Below, one piece after another: positions 18,040-26,605 of a stretch of 64,000 nucleotides of DNA. The translations under genes and the position numbers were made by a program. The stretch spans positions 1,349,763 to 1,413,762 of the forward strand of contig NZ_QRDP01000004.1 of the NCBI RefSeq assembly GCF_003385775.1, given 5' to 3'. The stretch's first letter is position 1. Each line of letters opens with the position of its first letter. The DNA comes from Parasphingopyxis lamellibrachiae. Lineage in GTDB: Bacteria > Pseudomonadota > Alphaproteobacteria > Sphingomonadales > Sphingomonadaceae. The notes under the pieces are model-generated. The model searched no databases. It was given only the letters and a program-made list of their open reading frames with translations, and was not told where the DNA came from.

Positions 18040-18851
18040 GCCCAGCGCGCGATCTTCCACAATGCACCGACAGCGATCTCAGTCTGACCGACGGTGTCGC
18101 CCTGTTGCGTTTCTGCCGCGACGATGTCCGCAACGCCCTGACCGGAACAGCTCTGATTGGCGATATCGTCAACGTCTGCAACTGGGCGAATGAAGACGAG
18201 CGGGTCGGGGCGCTGATCCTCAATGGCAACGGCAGAGCGTTTTCCGCGGGTGGGAATATCAAGGACATGGCCTCGAAATCGGGCATGTTCGGCGGCGAAC
18301 CCATGGCGGTTCAGGACGCCTATCGGCGCGGTATCCAAAAGATGAGCCTCGCCGTTTACCGTACTGAAATACCCGTGATCGCGGCTGTTAACGGCGCAGC
18401 GATCGGAGCCGGGCTCGACCTTGCCTGCATGTGCGACATCCGTTTGGGTTCGCGCCGGGCCAAGGTCGCCGAATCCTTCGTCACGCTCGGTCTGGTACCC
18501 GGCGATGGCGGGGCCTGGTTCCTGCCGCGCGTGGTCGGCACGCAACGCGCTGCAGAGATGACCTTTTCCGGGCGCCTGGTCGAAGCCGACGAAGCGCTTG
18601 AAATCGGGCTGTTCCTCGAACTGTGCGAACCCGATGCCCTACTCGATCGCGCCCTCGTGCTCGCCGCCGGATTTGCCGGTCAGCCCCGACGGGCGATCCG
18701 GCTCGCAAAAAGGCTGCTCGCCATGGGACAACGGATGCCGCTCGACGATTTTCTCGATCATTGCGCCGGGCTGCAGGCCCTCGCCCATCACGGCACCGAG
18801 CATGACGCGGCCGTTGCAGCGGCCATCAGCAAAATCACCTCCAAAGCCTAA
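18036..18851 (+). CDS. Enoyl-CoA hydratase/isomerase (crotonase family)
   Basis: This is a crotonase-fold protein of 271 residues. The oxyanion-hole motifs FSAGGNIKDM and NGAAIGAGLDLACMCD are conserved, and AESFVTLGLVPGDGG carries the Glu that serves as one catalytic base in the family. It overlaps the dehydrogenase upstream (ATGA) and the P450 downstream, so it follows the dehydrogenase pair both in genome order and probably in reaction order, hydrating the enoyl-CoA they produce. Confidence 0.9.
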   Translation: MSPARDLPQCTDSDLSLTDGVALLRFCRDDVRNALTGTALIGDIVNVCNWANEDERVGALILNGNGRAFSAGGNIKDMASKSGMFGGEPMAVQDAYRRGIQKMSLAVYRTEIPVIAAVNGAAIGAGLDLACMCDIRLGSRRAKVAESFVTLGLVPGDGGAWFLPRVVGTQRAAEMTFSGRLVEADEALEIGLFLELCEPDALLDRALVLAAGFAGQPRRAIRLAKRLLAMGQRMPLDDFLDHCAGLQALAHHGTEHDAAVAAAISKITSKA

Positions 18852-18868
18852 TGAAAGGTTCGGAATCA

Positions 18869-20053
18869 ATGACCCTTCGATACTCACCCTATGATGAAAA
18901 CCTGTGGTCCAACCCTTGGCCGATGTACAAGCGCATGCAGGACGAAGCCCCGGCCTATTATATCGAAGATCTCGATTGCTGGGCTTTATCGCGCTTCGAA
19001 GATGTCTGGCAGGCCAGCATGGATCGCAAGAATTTCACGGCGACCCATGGCACCTCTCCAGATGCCCTGTTTCTGGCGAGCGAACCGCCGCCCAATGTTT
19101 TTCTGTTCATGGATCCGCCGGAACATTCCAAACATCGCGGCCTGATCGGGAAATCCTATCGGAAGGACAGGGTTGCCGTGGTCGAAGACCAGGTCCGCAC
19201 GGTTGTCCGCAAGCATCTGAAGCCGATGCTCGAACAGGGCGAACTGGATGTCTATGCCTTGGGCAGCCGCACCGTGCTCGAAATGATCGCCTCTTTTACC
19301 GGCCTGCAGCTGGAAGAGGTGCAGCATATTCGCAGCTTGGTGGATCGCTTTTTCAAGCGTGAATCCGGCGTGCAGGGAACGACCGAAGCCGGCGCGAAAG
19401 CCTTTGTCGAAGCCCATGAATATATCTACGGACTGATCGATAGATACCGCAAACAGCCTCTAGCGGAGCAGAGCCATATTTCCACCTGGCTCAACGCTGA
19501 AGTCGATGGCCAGCGGCTGTCGGACGAACAGATTTTCTACAGCATTTTCGCGATGGTGATTACCGGGTCAGACACCGTACCCCTGACGACGGCAGGCAGC
19601 ATCTACTATCTCAACAAGCATCCGGACCAGCTGGCGCTTGTCCGCGATGACATCTCTCTCGTTGCCAACGCCTTTGAGGAAGCGGCTCGCTACGATCAGC
19701 CGACCAACCTGCTCGGTCGGCGCATAGCCCAGGACACCGAACTGCACGGACAGGAGCTACGCGCCGGACAGTCCGTCCTGTTCCTCTATGCAGCGGCATG
19801 CCGGGACAAGCGCGAATTCGATGCTCCCGACCGGTTTGACATCAAGCGGCGCCAGCGGCGTAATCTGTCTTTCGGCACCGGTCTGCATTTCTGCCTCGGC
19901 CAGCATCTGGCGCGCCTGGAAGGCCGCGTACTCCTTGAAGAACTGATCGGTTCGATACCCGATTTCGAGATCGAACAGGCCGGGTGCAAGCGTATCGTTG
20001 GCGAGTTTCTGCAAGGCTATTCCGCCATGCCCATCCGGTTTCGCCCGCAATAG
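18869..20053 (+). CDS. Cytochrome P450
   Basis: This soluble bacterial P450 has 394 residues from ATG 18869 (MTLRYSPYDE), which has AAAGG 9 bp upstream. An in-frame ATG at 18851 that touches the hydratase stop would add six residues. The heme-binding motif FGTGLHFCLGQHLAR contains the thiolate Cys342. The ExxR motif lies in FEEAARYD and the oxygen-activation helix reads TGSDT. It needs ferredoxin and reductase partners, which are not encoded nearby. Lying within the acyl-CoA genes, it probably hydroxylates the substrate skeleton or side chain. The CYP family cannot be assigned by eye. Confidence 0.93.
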   Translation: MTLRYSPYDENLWSNPWPMYKRMQDEAPAYYIEDLDCWALSRFEDVWQASMDRKNFTATHGTSPDALFLASEPPPNVFLFMDPPEHSKHRGLIGKSYRKDRVAVVEDQVRTVVRKHLKPMLEQGELDVYALGSRTVLEMIASFTGLQLEEVQHIRSLVDRFFKRESGVQGTTEAGAKAFVEAHEYIYGLIDRYRKQPLAEQSHISTWLNAEVDGQRLSDEQIFYSIFAMVITGSDTVPLTTAGSIYYLNKHPDQLALVRDDISLVANAFEEAARYDQPTNLLGRRIAQDTELHGQELRAGQSVLFLYAAACRDKREFDAPDRFDIKRRQRRNLSFGTGLHFCLGQHLARLEGRVLLEELIGSIPDFEIEQAGCKRIVGEFLQGYSAMPIRFRPQ

Positions 20054-20076
20054 CTGCGATCCTGGCATAGCATCCG

Positions 20077-21306
20077 ATGGGCGCGAAACAGATCGACGCC
20101 GCTGGCGCGAGGCAGCTGTTGCGAGAAGCCGAGACCCTGTTCCTGCAGGGGATGTCGGGCGAACCGCGCAGCCTCCATGCCATCATCGCCGACGACCCCT
20201 CGGCCATCTCGCGGCTCACGATCCTTACTTCGTTCGTATCGGGTATCAATCGGTTCGATTGCGCCCTGTTCGACAACGCTGCACGCGTTTCCGGTTTTTT
20301 TCCGGCCGGCGCGAAAGCCCGCGACACCTATCGACAGGTTATTTCGACCTATTTCGGCGTGACGGAGAGCGTTCGGGCGTTCGCAGCGGACACGGTTTTC
20401 ATTCCGGTAAGCCCTCCCGACAGGAGCGGGATGGTGACACCGGGTCTGTCTGCGGAATTTGTCGAAACGTCTCTTCAGACAGCATCGCAGAGAATTGCGA
20501 TCATTTCTCCGTCCCTGCCGGTTCTCCCGGGCAATGCCTGTCTGTCACTCGACCGGTTCAGTCACAGCCTTGTCGACACTACGCCTCCTCTCAGTCTTCC
20601 CAGCAACAACCTGGGCGGCGACCCGGTTTCCGATGCGATCGCCGACCATCTCGCCCGCCTGATCGGTGACGGGGCGACGCTACAAACCGGCATTGGGCGG
20701 GTACCAAGCAGGCTCTTCTCGAAACTGACCGGCCATCGCAGTCTTCGAATCCATTCCGGACTGATATCGGGAGAGATCCGGACGCTGGTCGAAGCCGGGG
20801 CGATCGATCCGGATAGCCCGATGCATTGCGCAACGTTAACGGGAGATACCGACTTTTATCACTGGCTGGACGGGCGGGAAGATTTTCGCCTTCACCCGAT
20901 CCAGCATACCCATCACCCCTCGACGCTCGCGAATATCGATGGACTAATCACAGTGAATTCGGCGATCGAAGTCGACCTGCTTGGCCAAGTCAATGCAGAG
21001 AAAGCTGGCGACCGTATCGTCAGCGCAGCCGGCGGTTTGCCCGATTTCTCGGCTGCCGGGCATCGCTCCCCGGGTGGATGTTCGATCATTGCGCTGCCTG
21101 CAACCGACACGAGTGGGACGCGCTCACGTATCGTTGCCAGGCTTCCCGACGACGCGCCAGTCACGGTCCCTCGCGCCGATGTGGACTTCGTCGTGACGGA
21201 ACATGGTATTGCCGAATTGCGCGGAAAAACACCGGACGAACGCGCACGGGCATTGGCGGATATTGCCGCGCCCGATGCGCGGCCGGCACTGAAACGCTAT
21301 TCGTAA
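20077..21306 (+). CDS. Acetyl-CoA hydrolase/transferase family CoA-transferase
   Basis: This family I-type CoA-transferase of the Cat1/4-hydroxybutyrate CoA-transferase group has 409 residues. The motif VNSAIEVDLLGQVNAE contains the conserved catalytic Glu (about residue 298), which forms the glutamyl-CoA thioester. It is the last gene of the rightward run from the Rieske oxygenase, 23 bp after the P450. It could activate an acid substrate by CoA exchange or recycle CoA from a product. It converges on the dehydrogenase gene at 21330 without an obvious terminator. Confidence 0.86.
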   Translation: MGAKQIDAAGARQLLREAETLFLQGMSGEPRSLHAIIADDPSAISRLTILTSFVSGINRFDCALFDNAARVSGFFPAGAKARDTYRQVISTYFGVTESVRAFAADTVFIPVSPPDRSGMVTPGLSAEFVETSLQTASQRIAIISPSLPVLPGNACLSLDRFSHSLVDTTPPLSLPSNNLGGDPVSDAIADHLARLIGDGATLQTGIGRVPSRLFSKLTGHRSLRIHSGLISGEIRTLVEAGAIDPDSPMHCATLTGDTDFYHWLDGREDFRLHPIQHTHHPSTLANIDGLITVNSAIEVDLLGQVNAEKAGDRIVSAAGGLPDFSAAGHRSPGGCSIIALPATDTSGTRSRIVARLPDDAPVTVPRADVDFVVTEHGIAELRGKTPDERARALADIAAPDARPALKRYS

Positions 21307-21329
21307 GCCGCATCAGGCGACGCGCGCCC

Positions 21330-22520
21330 TCAATAGGTGAGCGGTAGCTCCAACGCCCGCCGCGCGATGATGTTCTTCTGGATCTCCGAAGTGCCGGCGC
21401 CGATCGTGTCGAGCGCCGTTGCCCGGTAGGACCATTCCCATTTGCCCGCCGCCGGCGCTTCGGCATCGTCCTTGTGCAGCAAGCCTTCGGTGCCAAGACT
21501 GTCGAGCGCGAAATCCGCAAGCCTTTGATGCAGGCTCGTGCTGTAAAGCTTGCACATAGCCGCCTCGATGCTCGGGACCCGGCCCTGCGACGACGCGTAG
21601 ATCACCCGCCTCTGCAGCATCTTGGACATTTCGACTTCGGCCGTGAGCTTCGCCAGCCGCCGCCGGACATGCGGTTCGGCAATAACCGGCGCCCCATCTC
21701 GCTGGGCAGTTCGCAACAGGTCGCGCAGCGCGAAGAGCTTCTCTTCAAGCGGGCTGAACGTGTAGAAAGTGAAGCGCTCGTAATCGAGAGCTTCGCAAAT
21801 ATAGGTCCATCCCCGGTTCAACTCACCAACCAGATAGGCGTCTTCGACAAAGACATCGTCGATAAACACCTGGTTGGTGACATGTTCGCCCATGGTTTCG
21901 ATGGGATGGATCGTTATCCCGGGTTGATCCATCGGGACGAGGAAAACGCTGATCCCCTTGTGCTTGGGGGCGTCGAAATCGGTCCGGGCGGCAAGCCAGT
22001 ACCAGTCGGCGAAGTGAGCCGAGGTCGTGAACATTTTCTGGCCATTGATCCGCCAGCCGCCGGCTTCCCGCTCTGCGCGCAGCTTGAGTGCCGCAAGATC
22101 CGAGCCGGCATGCGGTTCGGAATAGCCAAGGGCGAACTCGACCTCGGCACGCAAAATTTTCGGCAGAAATTCCTGCTTCAGCTTGTCAGAGCCATGGCGA
22201 ATGATCGTCTGTCCGACACAACCCACGCCCTTGCCGATCAGCGGCGCGCCGACCCGCGATAGTTCCTCATTCAGCAGATACTCGTAGATGCCCGGGCGGC
22301 CCTGCCCCCCATATTCCTGCGGCCATGACATGCCGAGATAGCCCCGTTTCGCAAGCTCTTTATTGAATGCCTTGCGCGCTGGCGTGTCGGCCAGGATCGA
22401 ATCCGATTCGCGCTCGGGACACATGATATCGGCCGCATCGGGCCATTGCCGAACCTCATCGAGAAAAGCCCTGACCTCAGCTACAAATTCAAGCTGATCG
22501 GCATCGAAATCAAAATCCAC
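21330..22520 (-). CDS. Acyl-CoA dehydrogenase
   Basis: This full-length acyl-CoA dehydrogenase has 396 residues, resembling the FadE17/FadE29 type seen in mycobacterial steroid clusters. The motifs WPQEYGGQGRPGIYEYLLNEEL, YSEPHAGSDLAALK and TIGAGTSEIQKNIIARRALELP are clear. It lies 18 bp after the tetR gene on the same strand and is probably co-transcribed with it from the 23160-23378 region. The substrate is unknown, but it is most likely a bulky acyl-CoA of this cluster. Confidence 0.92.
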   Translation of the reverse strand: MDFDFDADQLEFVAEVRAFLDEVRQWPDAADIMCPERESDSILADTPARKAFNKELAKRGYLGMSWPQEYGGQGRPGIYEYLLNEELSRVGAPLIGKGVGCVGQTIIRHGSDKLKQEFLPKILRAEVEFALGYSEPHAGSDLAALKLRAEREAGGWRINGQKMFTTSAHFADWYWLAARTDFDAPKHKGISVFLVPMDQPGITIHPIETMGEHVTNQVFIDDVFVEDAYLVGELNRGWTYICEALDYERFTFYTFSPLEEKLFALRDLLRTAQRDGAPVIAEPHVRRRLAKLTAEVEMSKMLQRRVIYASSQGRVPSIEAAMCKLYSTSLHQRLADFALDSLGTEGLLHKDDAEAPAAGKWEWSYRATALDTIGAGTSEIQKNIIARRALELPLTY

Positions 22521-22538
22521 TGGCGGGCTCCGTTACTG

Positions 22539-23159
22539 TCATTTGGTAAGATATTTCACAAATGCATCGGACAGCTGCTCAATGAGCTGCTCGTCGGAAA
22601 CGACCGGGGCATTATTGTCCAGATAGGCATCGATACTGCCGATTATGATATGTTCGGCAACGAACATCGCGACTTCCAGGTCTGCGACCATAATCTCGGT
22701 GCGATGCTGCTGATAATAGGCACGTATCGTATTGTAGAGGAATTTCTCTGTCGTCACGTTGCGCGACAGGCGGCCAAGTTTCGGAACCTCGCGCGGCAGC
22801 CGCAGAAAGATGAAGCTGTACCGCTTGCGCGTTTCGAGGATCGATCGGATAATTTCCCGCGCCGATTCATCAAGCGGCTTCGTCATATTCTCGATCAGGC
22901 AGTCACGCAGCACCTCGGTCGCGTTCATCACAGCGCTTTCGACGAGCGCCGCGGCAATTGCTTCCTTGCTTGCAAAATACTGGTAGAGCGAACCGATGCT
23001 CACCCCGGCGACTTCCGCGATATTATTGGTCGTTGCCGCGTCATACCCGCTTTTGAGGATGATCGATTCGGCAGCCTTCAGTATGCAATCGACGGTGAAT
23101 TGCGCTCGCTGCTGCTGCGGTACTTTACGCGGGGCAAGTTGGGTTTCCAGTGCACTCAT
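22539..23159 (-). CDS. TetR-family transcriptional regulator
   Basis: This 206-residue regulator has the typical N-terminal helix-turn-helix: ILKAAESIILKSGYDAATTNNIAEVAGVSIGSLYQYF. The C-terminal ligand domain is variable and contains a hydrophobic stretch, as expected for lipid- or acyl-CoA-binding members. It is the only transcription factor inside the catabolic cluster. An inverted repeat and one copy of the cluster direct repeat lie upstream of it, so autoregulation is likely. Its ligand is unknown. Confidence 0.93.
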   Translation of the reverse strand: MSALETQLAPRKVPQQQRAQFTVDCILKAAESIILKSGYDAATTNNIAEVAGVSIGSLYQYFASKEAIAAALVESAVMNATEVLRDCLIENMTKPLDESAREIIRSILETRKRYSFIFLRLPREVPKLGRLSRNVTTEKFLYNTIRAYYQQHRTEIMVADLEVAMFVAEHIIIGSIDAYLDNNAPVVSDEQLIEQLSDAFVKYLTK

Positions 23160-23311
23160 ATACGGTCTCTCCTCCGCCGCTGACCGGCGTATCGGTGAAG
23201 CGTTTAGCCGCCGAACCCCAATCGGGTTTGCAACCCGGTCAGTATCGGCTGAGACTGATTGGCTTCGTCCCGGTTCTTCGCGTGGTCCGTTTTCGGCATC
23301 GCGAAATCCAA

Positions 23312-23337
23312 TTTCAGTGCTATCACAAAAACTGAAA
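23312..23337. promoter_or_regulatory. Inverted repeat upstream of tetR, candidate TetR operator
   Basis: Arms TTTCAGT (23312-23318) and ACTGAAA (23331-23337) are perfect inverted repeats separated by 12 bp. The site lies about 155 bp upstream of the tetR start and directly next to the direct-repeat motif. Symmetric sites of this type are usual for TetR dimers. Binding is inferred. Confidence 0.4.
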
Positions 23338-23341
23338 CTTT

Positions 23342-23358
23342 GCTCACATTAAACTCGC
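23342..23358 (-). promoter_or_regulatory. Direct-repeat motif copy upstream of tetR
   Basis: On the minus strand the site reads GCGAGT-TTAAT-GTGAGC and faces tetR. With one flanking base on each side it agrees with the site at 10934-10950 in all but two positions, and it lies in the only large gap of the leftward gene run between 21330 and 34682. Confidence 0.55.
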
Positions 23359-23378
23359 GTTCTGAAATGCGGCAAATA

Positions 23379-24086
23379 TCAGGGCTCAATGAAGCCCAGA
23401 TCGGCTTGCAGCATTGCCCCGTTCAGCACGGGGCTTTGGGCAGCATGAAAGATCGTTTCGGCAATCTCTTCCGGCGCAATCAGGCGGTTTTGCGTGACCA
23501 GCGACGCCAGATGTTCCAACGCCTCCCCGCCATAGCTCCGCAGCATCTCTGTGTCGGTAAAACCCGGGCAGACACAGGCCGTATGGATACCCGTGCCGGC
23601 CAGATCCTGCGCCGTGCTTTTCATGAGGCCCGCCACGGCATGCTTGCTCGTCGCATAGGCGGCCATGCCCCGGGTTGCGCGCTGGCTCAGGGTGGAACCT
23701 ACATAAATGATGGACGATCCCTCCGACATGGAAGGCAGGACGAGCCGGTTGAGAGCGGCCGGCGCCACCACGTTAATCTCAAGCGAATTTCTGAGGCCCG
23801 CCATATCGATTTGCGCGACGTCGCCCGGCTGCTGGAACGCGCTGTTATGGACCAGGCAGATCCGGCCGGCCCCATCCAGCGCCTCGGTCAGCTGTTCGCC
23901 GACGGCCTCTTCCCAGCCGCTCTCGGCAAAATCCACGGTAATCTGCCGCGCACTATCCATAGGGATCGGCGAGCGCGCGAGGTTGACGATCTCGAACCCT
24001 GCCTGGTCGAACCGCTTCACCGTTGCAAAGCCAATGCCCCTGCCCCCGCCTGTAATCACCAGCGTCTGTCCGGATATCGAATTCAT
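23379..24086 (-). CDS. Short-chain dehydrogenase/reductase
   Basis: This SDR of 235 residues has TGGGRGIG at the cofactor site, the catalytic Ser region (IIYVGSTL) and Tyr-Lys in YATSK. The NNAG motif is replaced by VHNSAFQQPG, a divergence seen in some SDR groups. It is the last gene of the long leftward run before the tetR promoter region. It is likely a hydroxyl or keto oxidoreductase of the pathway. Confidence 0.88.
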   Translation of the reverse strand: MNSISGQTLVITGGGRGIGFATVKRFDQAGFEIVNLARSPIPMDSARQITVDFAESGWEEAVGEQLTEALDGAGRICLVHNSAFQQPGDVAQIDMAGLRNSLEINVVAPAALNRLVLPSMSEGSSIIYVGSTLSQRATRGMAAYATSKHAVAGLMKSTAQDLAGTGIHTACVCPGFTDTEMLRSYGGEALEHLASLVTQNRLIAPEEIAETIFHAAQSPVLNGAMLQADLGFIEP

Positions 24087-24128
24087 GCTTTTACCCCTCC
24101 CAAGAAGCGCCTGCCTCTGGCAATGCGC

Positions 24129-24533
24129 TTACGCCGTTTCCATCAGTTCGACTGTGTTCCCGTCCGGATCGGCAATCAAGGCTGCCAGAAGGCCGGGGCG
24201 GGGCTCGACGACATCGTTCACGATGACGACGCCCGCCGCCCGGCAAATATCGATGCTTTCCCGAAGGTTTCCGACCGGAATCGTAAAATAACGCAGGCCC
24301 GTTGCGGCCAGATAGTGGGCGGAGCCGCTATCACGCTGCGGTGGTTCGGCGAGAACGAACAGCTTGATGATGCTGCCGCCGCATTGGAGTTTGACGATCC
24401 GGCCGGTATCGCCGATCGGCACTTCGCCGACTTCCGGCAGGCCGAGCAACTGCTCATAGAAACCCCGCATCGCCGCCTCATTGGTCGTCACGATGCCAAT
24501 ATCGACGGATTTATCCGTAACTTTGAGTGCCAT
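24129..24533 (-). CDS. VOC-superfamily protein (glyoxalase/epimerase-like)
   Basis: This 134-residue single VOC protein starts at ATG 24533 (MALKVTDKSVDIG), where GGGGAGAG lies just upstream. A longer frame to 24788 would run into the thiolase-fold gene and is not supported. Two beta-alpha-beta-beta-beta modules are visible, ending in the typical IADPDGNTVELMET. Metal ligands cannot be assigned with confidence. Possible roles are methylmalonyl-CoA epimerase-like or dioxygenase-like activity on a pathway intermediate. Confidence 0.8.
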   Translation of the reverse strand: MALKVTDKSVDIGIVTTNEAAMRGFYEQLLGLPEVGEVPIGDTGRIVKLQCGGSIIKLFVLAEPPQRDSGSAHYLAATGLRYFTIPVGNLRESIDICRAAGVVIVNDVVEPRPGLLAALIADPDGNTVELMETA

Positions 24534-24547
24534 GATGGCTCTCCCCT

Positions 24548-25708
24548 CTAGCGCCTGAGGACCAGCGCGCCGTTGGGCGTGCTGTCGCATGTACTGACCA
24601 GGCAGGTTTCTACACCCTCGACCTGGTTGATGGCCGAACCCCGCAATTGGCGCACGCCCTCGGTCACAAGGTTGGCGCCATGGAGATAAACTTCGGACAG
24701 ACTTCCGCCCGAAGTGTTTACCGGCAATGGGCCGTCTGGCCCCATTCCGCCCCCGGCGACGAATGCCGCCGCCTCGCCACGTCCGCACAGACCGTAATTT
24801 TCAAGGCTGAACAGAACGAGCGGGGAAAAAGCATCATAGATCTGGGCAACGCCGATATCAGACGGCCCAATGTCGGACTGCCGCCACAAATTGTCAGCGG
24901 TTGCGCCCGAAGAACTGCGGAAAGGATCGGCCCCGTGATAGTCGGTCATCAGCTGATGTTCGCGCGTCATGCCCTGGGAAAAAGCGTGGATGAGAACCGG
25001 CCGCTCACACAGGTCGCGCGCATGGTCCGCGCGGGTAACGACAATTGCGATAGCCCCGTCGCTTTCCAGGCAATTGTCGAACAGGCACAGCGGATCGGCT
25101 ATCATCCGCGCATCCAAATAGGCGGCCATGTCCATCGGCTTTTCCCGCATCAGCGCATCGGGATTGTTATTCGCATAGGCCCGCTGGGCCAGCGCGACCG
25201 CGGCAAGATCCTCCCGCGTCGCGCCATGATCATGCATGTAGCGCTGCATCATCATGGCGACCTCGTCGACCGGGCGCGACAGGCCGTGCGGCCGGGACCA
25301 TTTCCAGTGATCGTCGATCCGAGGCTGGACGCCAGCCCATTGCCGTTTCGAAGGATCACCCCTTTTGCGCGAACGCCAGACGACACCAACATTGGCAATG
25401 CCCAGCGCAACCGCCATGGCGACCTGGCCGATCGCCCCGCAAATCGCCCCGCCGCCATGGGCCACCTGGCTGAAATAGTGCAACTCGCCAAAACCGAGAT
25501 TACGGGCGATCTCGAACTCCGGCGTCGTCTCCTGGGTAAAACAGCCCAGTGCGTCGACCTCGCTCGCATCCACCCCCGCATCGTCCAGCGCGGCGCGGAT
25601 CGCCATGCAGGCGAGCTGCAGCTCCGTCTCGGGCAATCCCTTGGCGAAAGCCGTCTGTCCAATCCCCGCTATCGCGGTTTTGTCCTTGAAGGCGGCGCTC
25701 CCGCTCAT
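24548..25708 (-). CDS. Ltp2-like thiolase-fold protein lacking the thiolase nucleophile
   Basis: This thiolase-superfamily protein has 386 residues. The position of the nucleophilic Cys (MCATG in the neighbour at 13668) reads VAHGGGAICG, with Ala83. The HDCFS motif is replaced by QIYDAFS, and the GHPIGATG motif by NTSGGSLSEVYLHGANLV. This combination resembles Ltp2-type lipid-transfer proteins, which act as retro-aldolases on steroid side chains together with a DUF35 protein and use Tyr instead of Cys. A DUF35 gene lies in the same operon (31053-31526). Aldolase function is an inference from motifs and context. Confidence 0.85.
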   Translation of the reverse strand: MSGSAAFKDKTAIAGIGQTAFAKGLPETELQLACMAIRAALDDAGVDASEVDALGCFTQETTPEFEIARNLGFGELHYFSQVAHGGGAICGAIGQVAMAVALGIANVGVVWRSRKRGDPSKRQWAGVQPRIDDHWKWSRPHGLSRPVDEVAMMMQRYMHDHGATREDLAAVALAQRAYANNNPDALMREKPMDMAAYLDARMIADPLCLFDNCLESDGAIAIVVTRADHARDLCERPVLIHAFSQGMTREHQLMTDYHGADPFRSSSGATADNLWRQSDIGPSDIGVAQIYDAFSPLVLFSLENYGLCGRGEAAAFVAGGGMGPDGPLPVNTSGGSLSEVYLHGANLVTEGVRQLRGSAINQVEGVETCLVSTCDSTPNGALVLRR

Positions 25709-26586
25709 GCGGCTGGCTCGGGCGCTTTCACGCCGTCATGGAACGGATAGGGCTGGCCCAGCATCCCGAGCGCACCGAATTCCCCCGGCAGCTGCCGCAT
25801 GAAATGCTCGGCAAGCGCTTCGATCGTCCATCCGCCCTCACGCACCAGCGTCTTGCCGTAGTGCGGCTGGACCATGTGCGCGACGCGTTCGCCGCCCGAA
25901 CCGAAAATCTGGCCGCTGACCGCCTTGGCGAGGTCGCTCGCCAGGAAGGCCACCAGCGGGCCGTTCAGTTCCGGATCGACAAAAGGCAGTTTCTCACCGG
26001 CAAAAGTGTCAGACATGCGGGTGGTGCCTGTGGGGCCGATCGCGTTAACGCGAATCCCGTAGCGGGCAAGTTCCAGTGCCCAGGTATAGGTCATGGACGC
26101 GATCGCGCCCTTGGATGCCGCATAGTTGGTCTGGCCGAAGCTGCCGAAATGCGCGCCCGAGGTCGTGTTGACGATCGCACCGCCCTGACCCGCCTCGCGC
26201 ATCGCGCGCGCCGCTATCTGGCTGCACCAGAAGGTTCCTTTGACATGCACAGTCCAGACCTGATCGAATTCCTCGTCCGACATTTTGAGAAAAGACCGGT
26301 CGCGTAAATTACCCGCATTGTTGACCATGGCATCGATCCTGCCGAACCGGTCTATACAGGCCTCGACCAGCGCCTCGGCACCGGCCCGACTGCCGATATT
26401 CGCATCGCTCGCTAAGGCTTCGCCGCCCGCCGCTTCGATGGCTCCGACGACCTCGGCCGCAGCCTCGGGATCGATGTCGTTGACGATCACCCCCGCGCCG
26501 GCTTCGGCCAGCGCCAGGCAATGCCCCCTGCCAATGCCGCGCCCGCCGCCGGTAACCGCGGCCGCCTTGCCTTCAAGAATCTTCAT
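25705..26586 (-). CDS. Short-chain dehydrogenase/reductase, multifunctional-enzyme-2-like
   Basis: This SDR of 293 residues is longer than the classical form because of a C-terminal extension. It has TGGGRGIG, NNAG and YAASK motifs. The layout resembles the 3-hydroxyacyl-CoA dehydrogenase part of peroxisomal multifunctional enzyme 2. Its stop overlaps the start of the Ltp2-like gene (ATGA), so oxidation of a hydroxyacyl-CoA may be coupled to side-chain cleavage. Confidence 0.9.
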   Translation of the reverse strand: MKILEGKAAAVTGGGRGIGRGHCLALAEAGAGVIVNDIDPEAAAEVVGAIEAAGGEALASDANIGSRAGAEALVEACIDRFGRIDAMVNNAGNLRDRSFLKMSDEEFDQVWTVHVKGTFWCSQIAARAMREAGQGGAIVNTTSGAHFGSFGQTNYAASKGAIASMTYTWALELARYGIRVNAIGPTGTTRMSDTFAGEKLPFVDPELNGPLVAFLASDLAKAVSGQIFGSGGERVAHMVQPHYGKTLVREGGWTIEALAEHFMRQLPGEFGALGMLGQPYPFHDGVKAPEPAA

Positions 26587-26605
26587 TCTGCTTTTCCCAT
26601 TGTCT

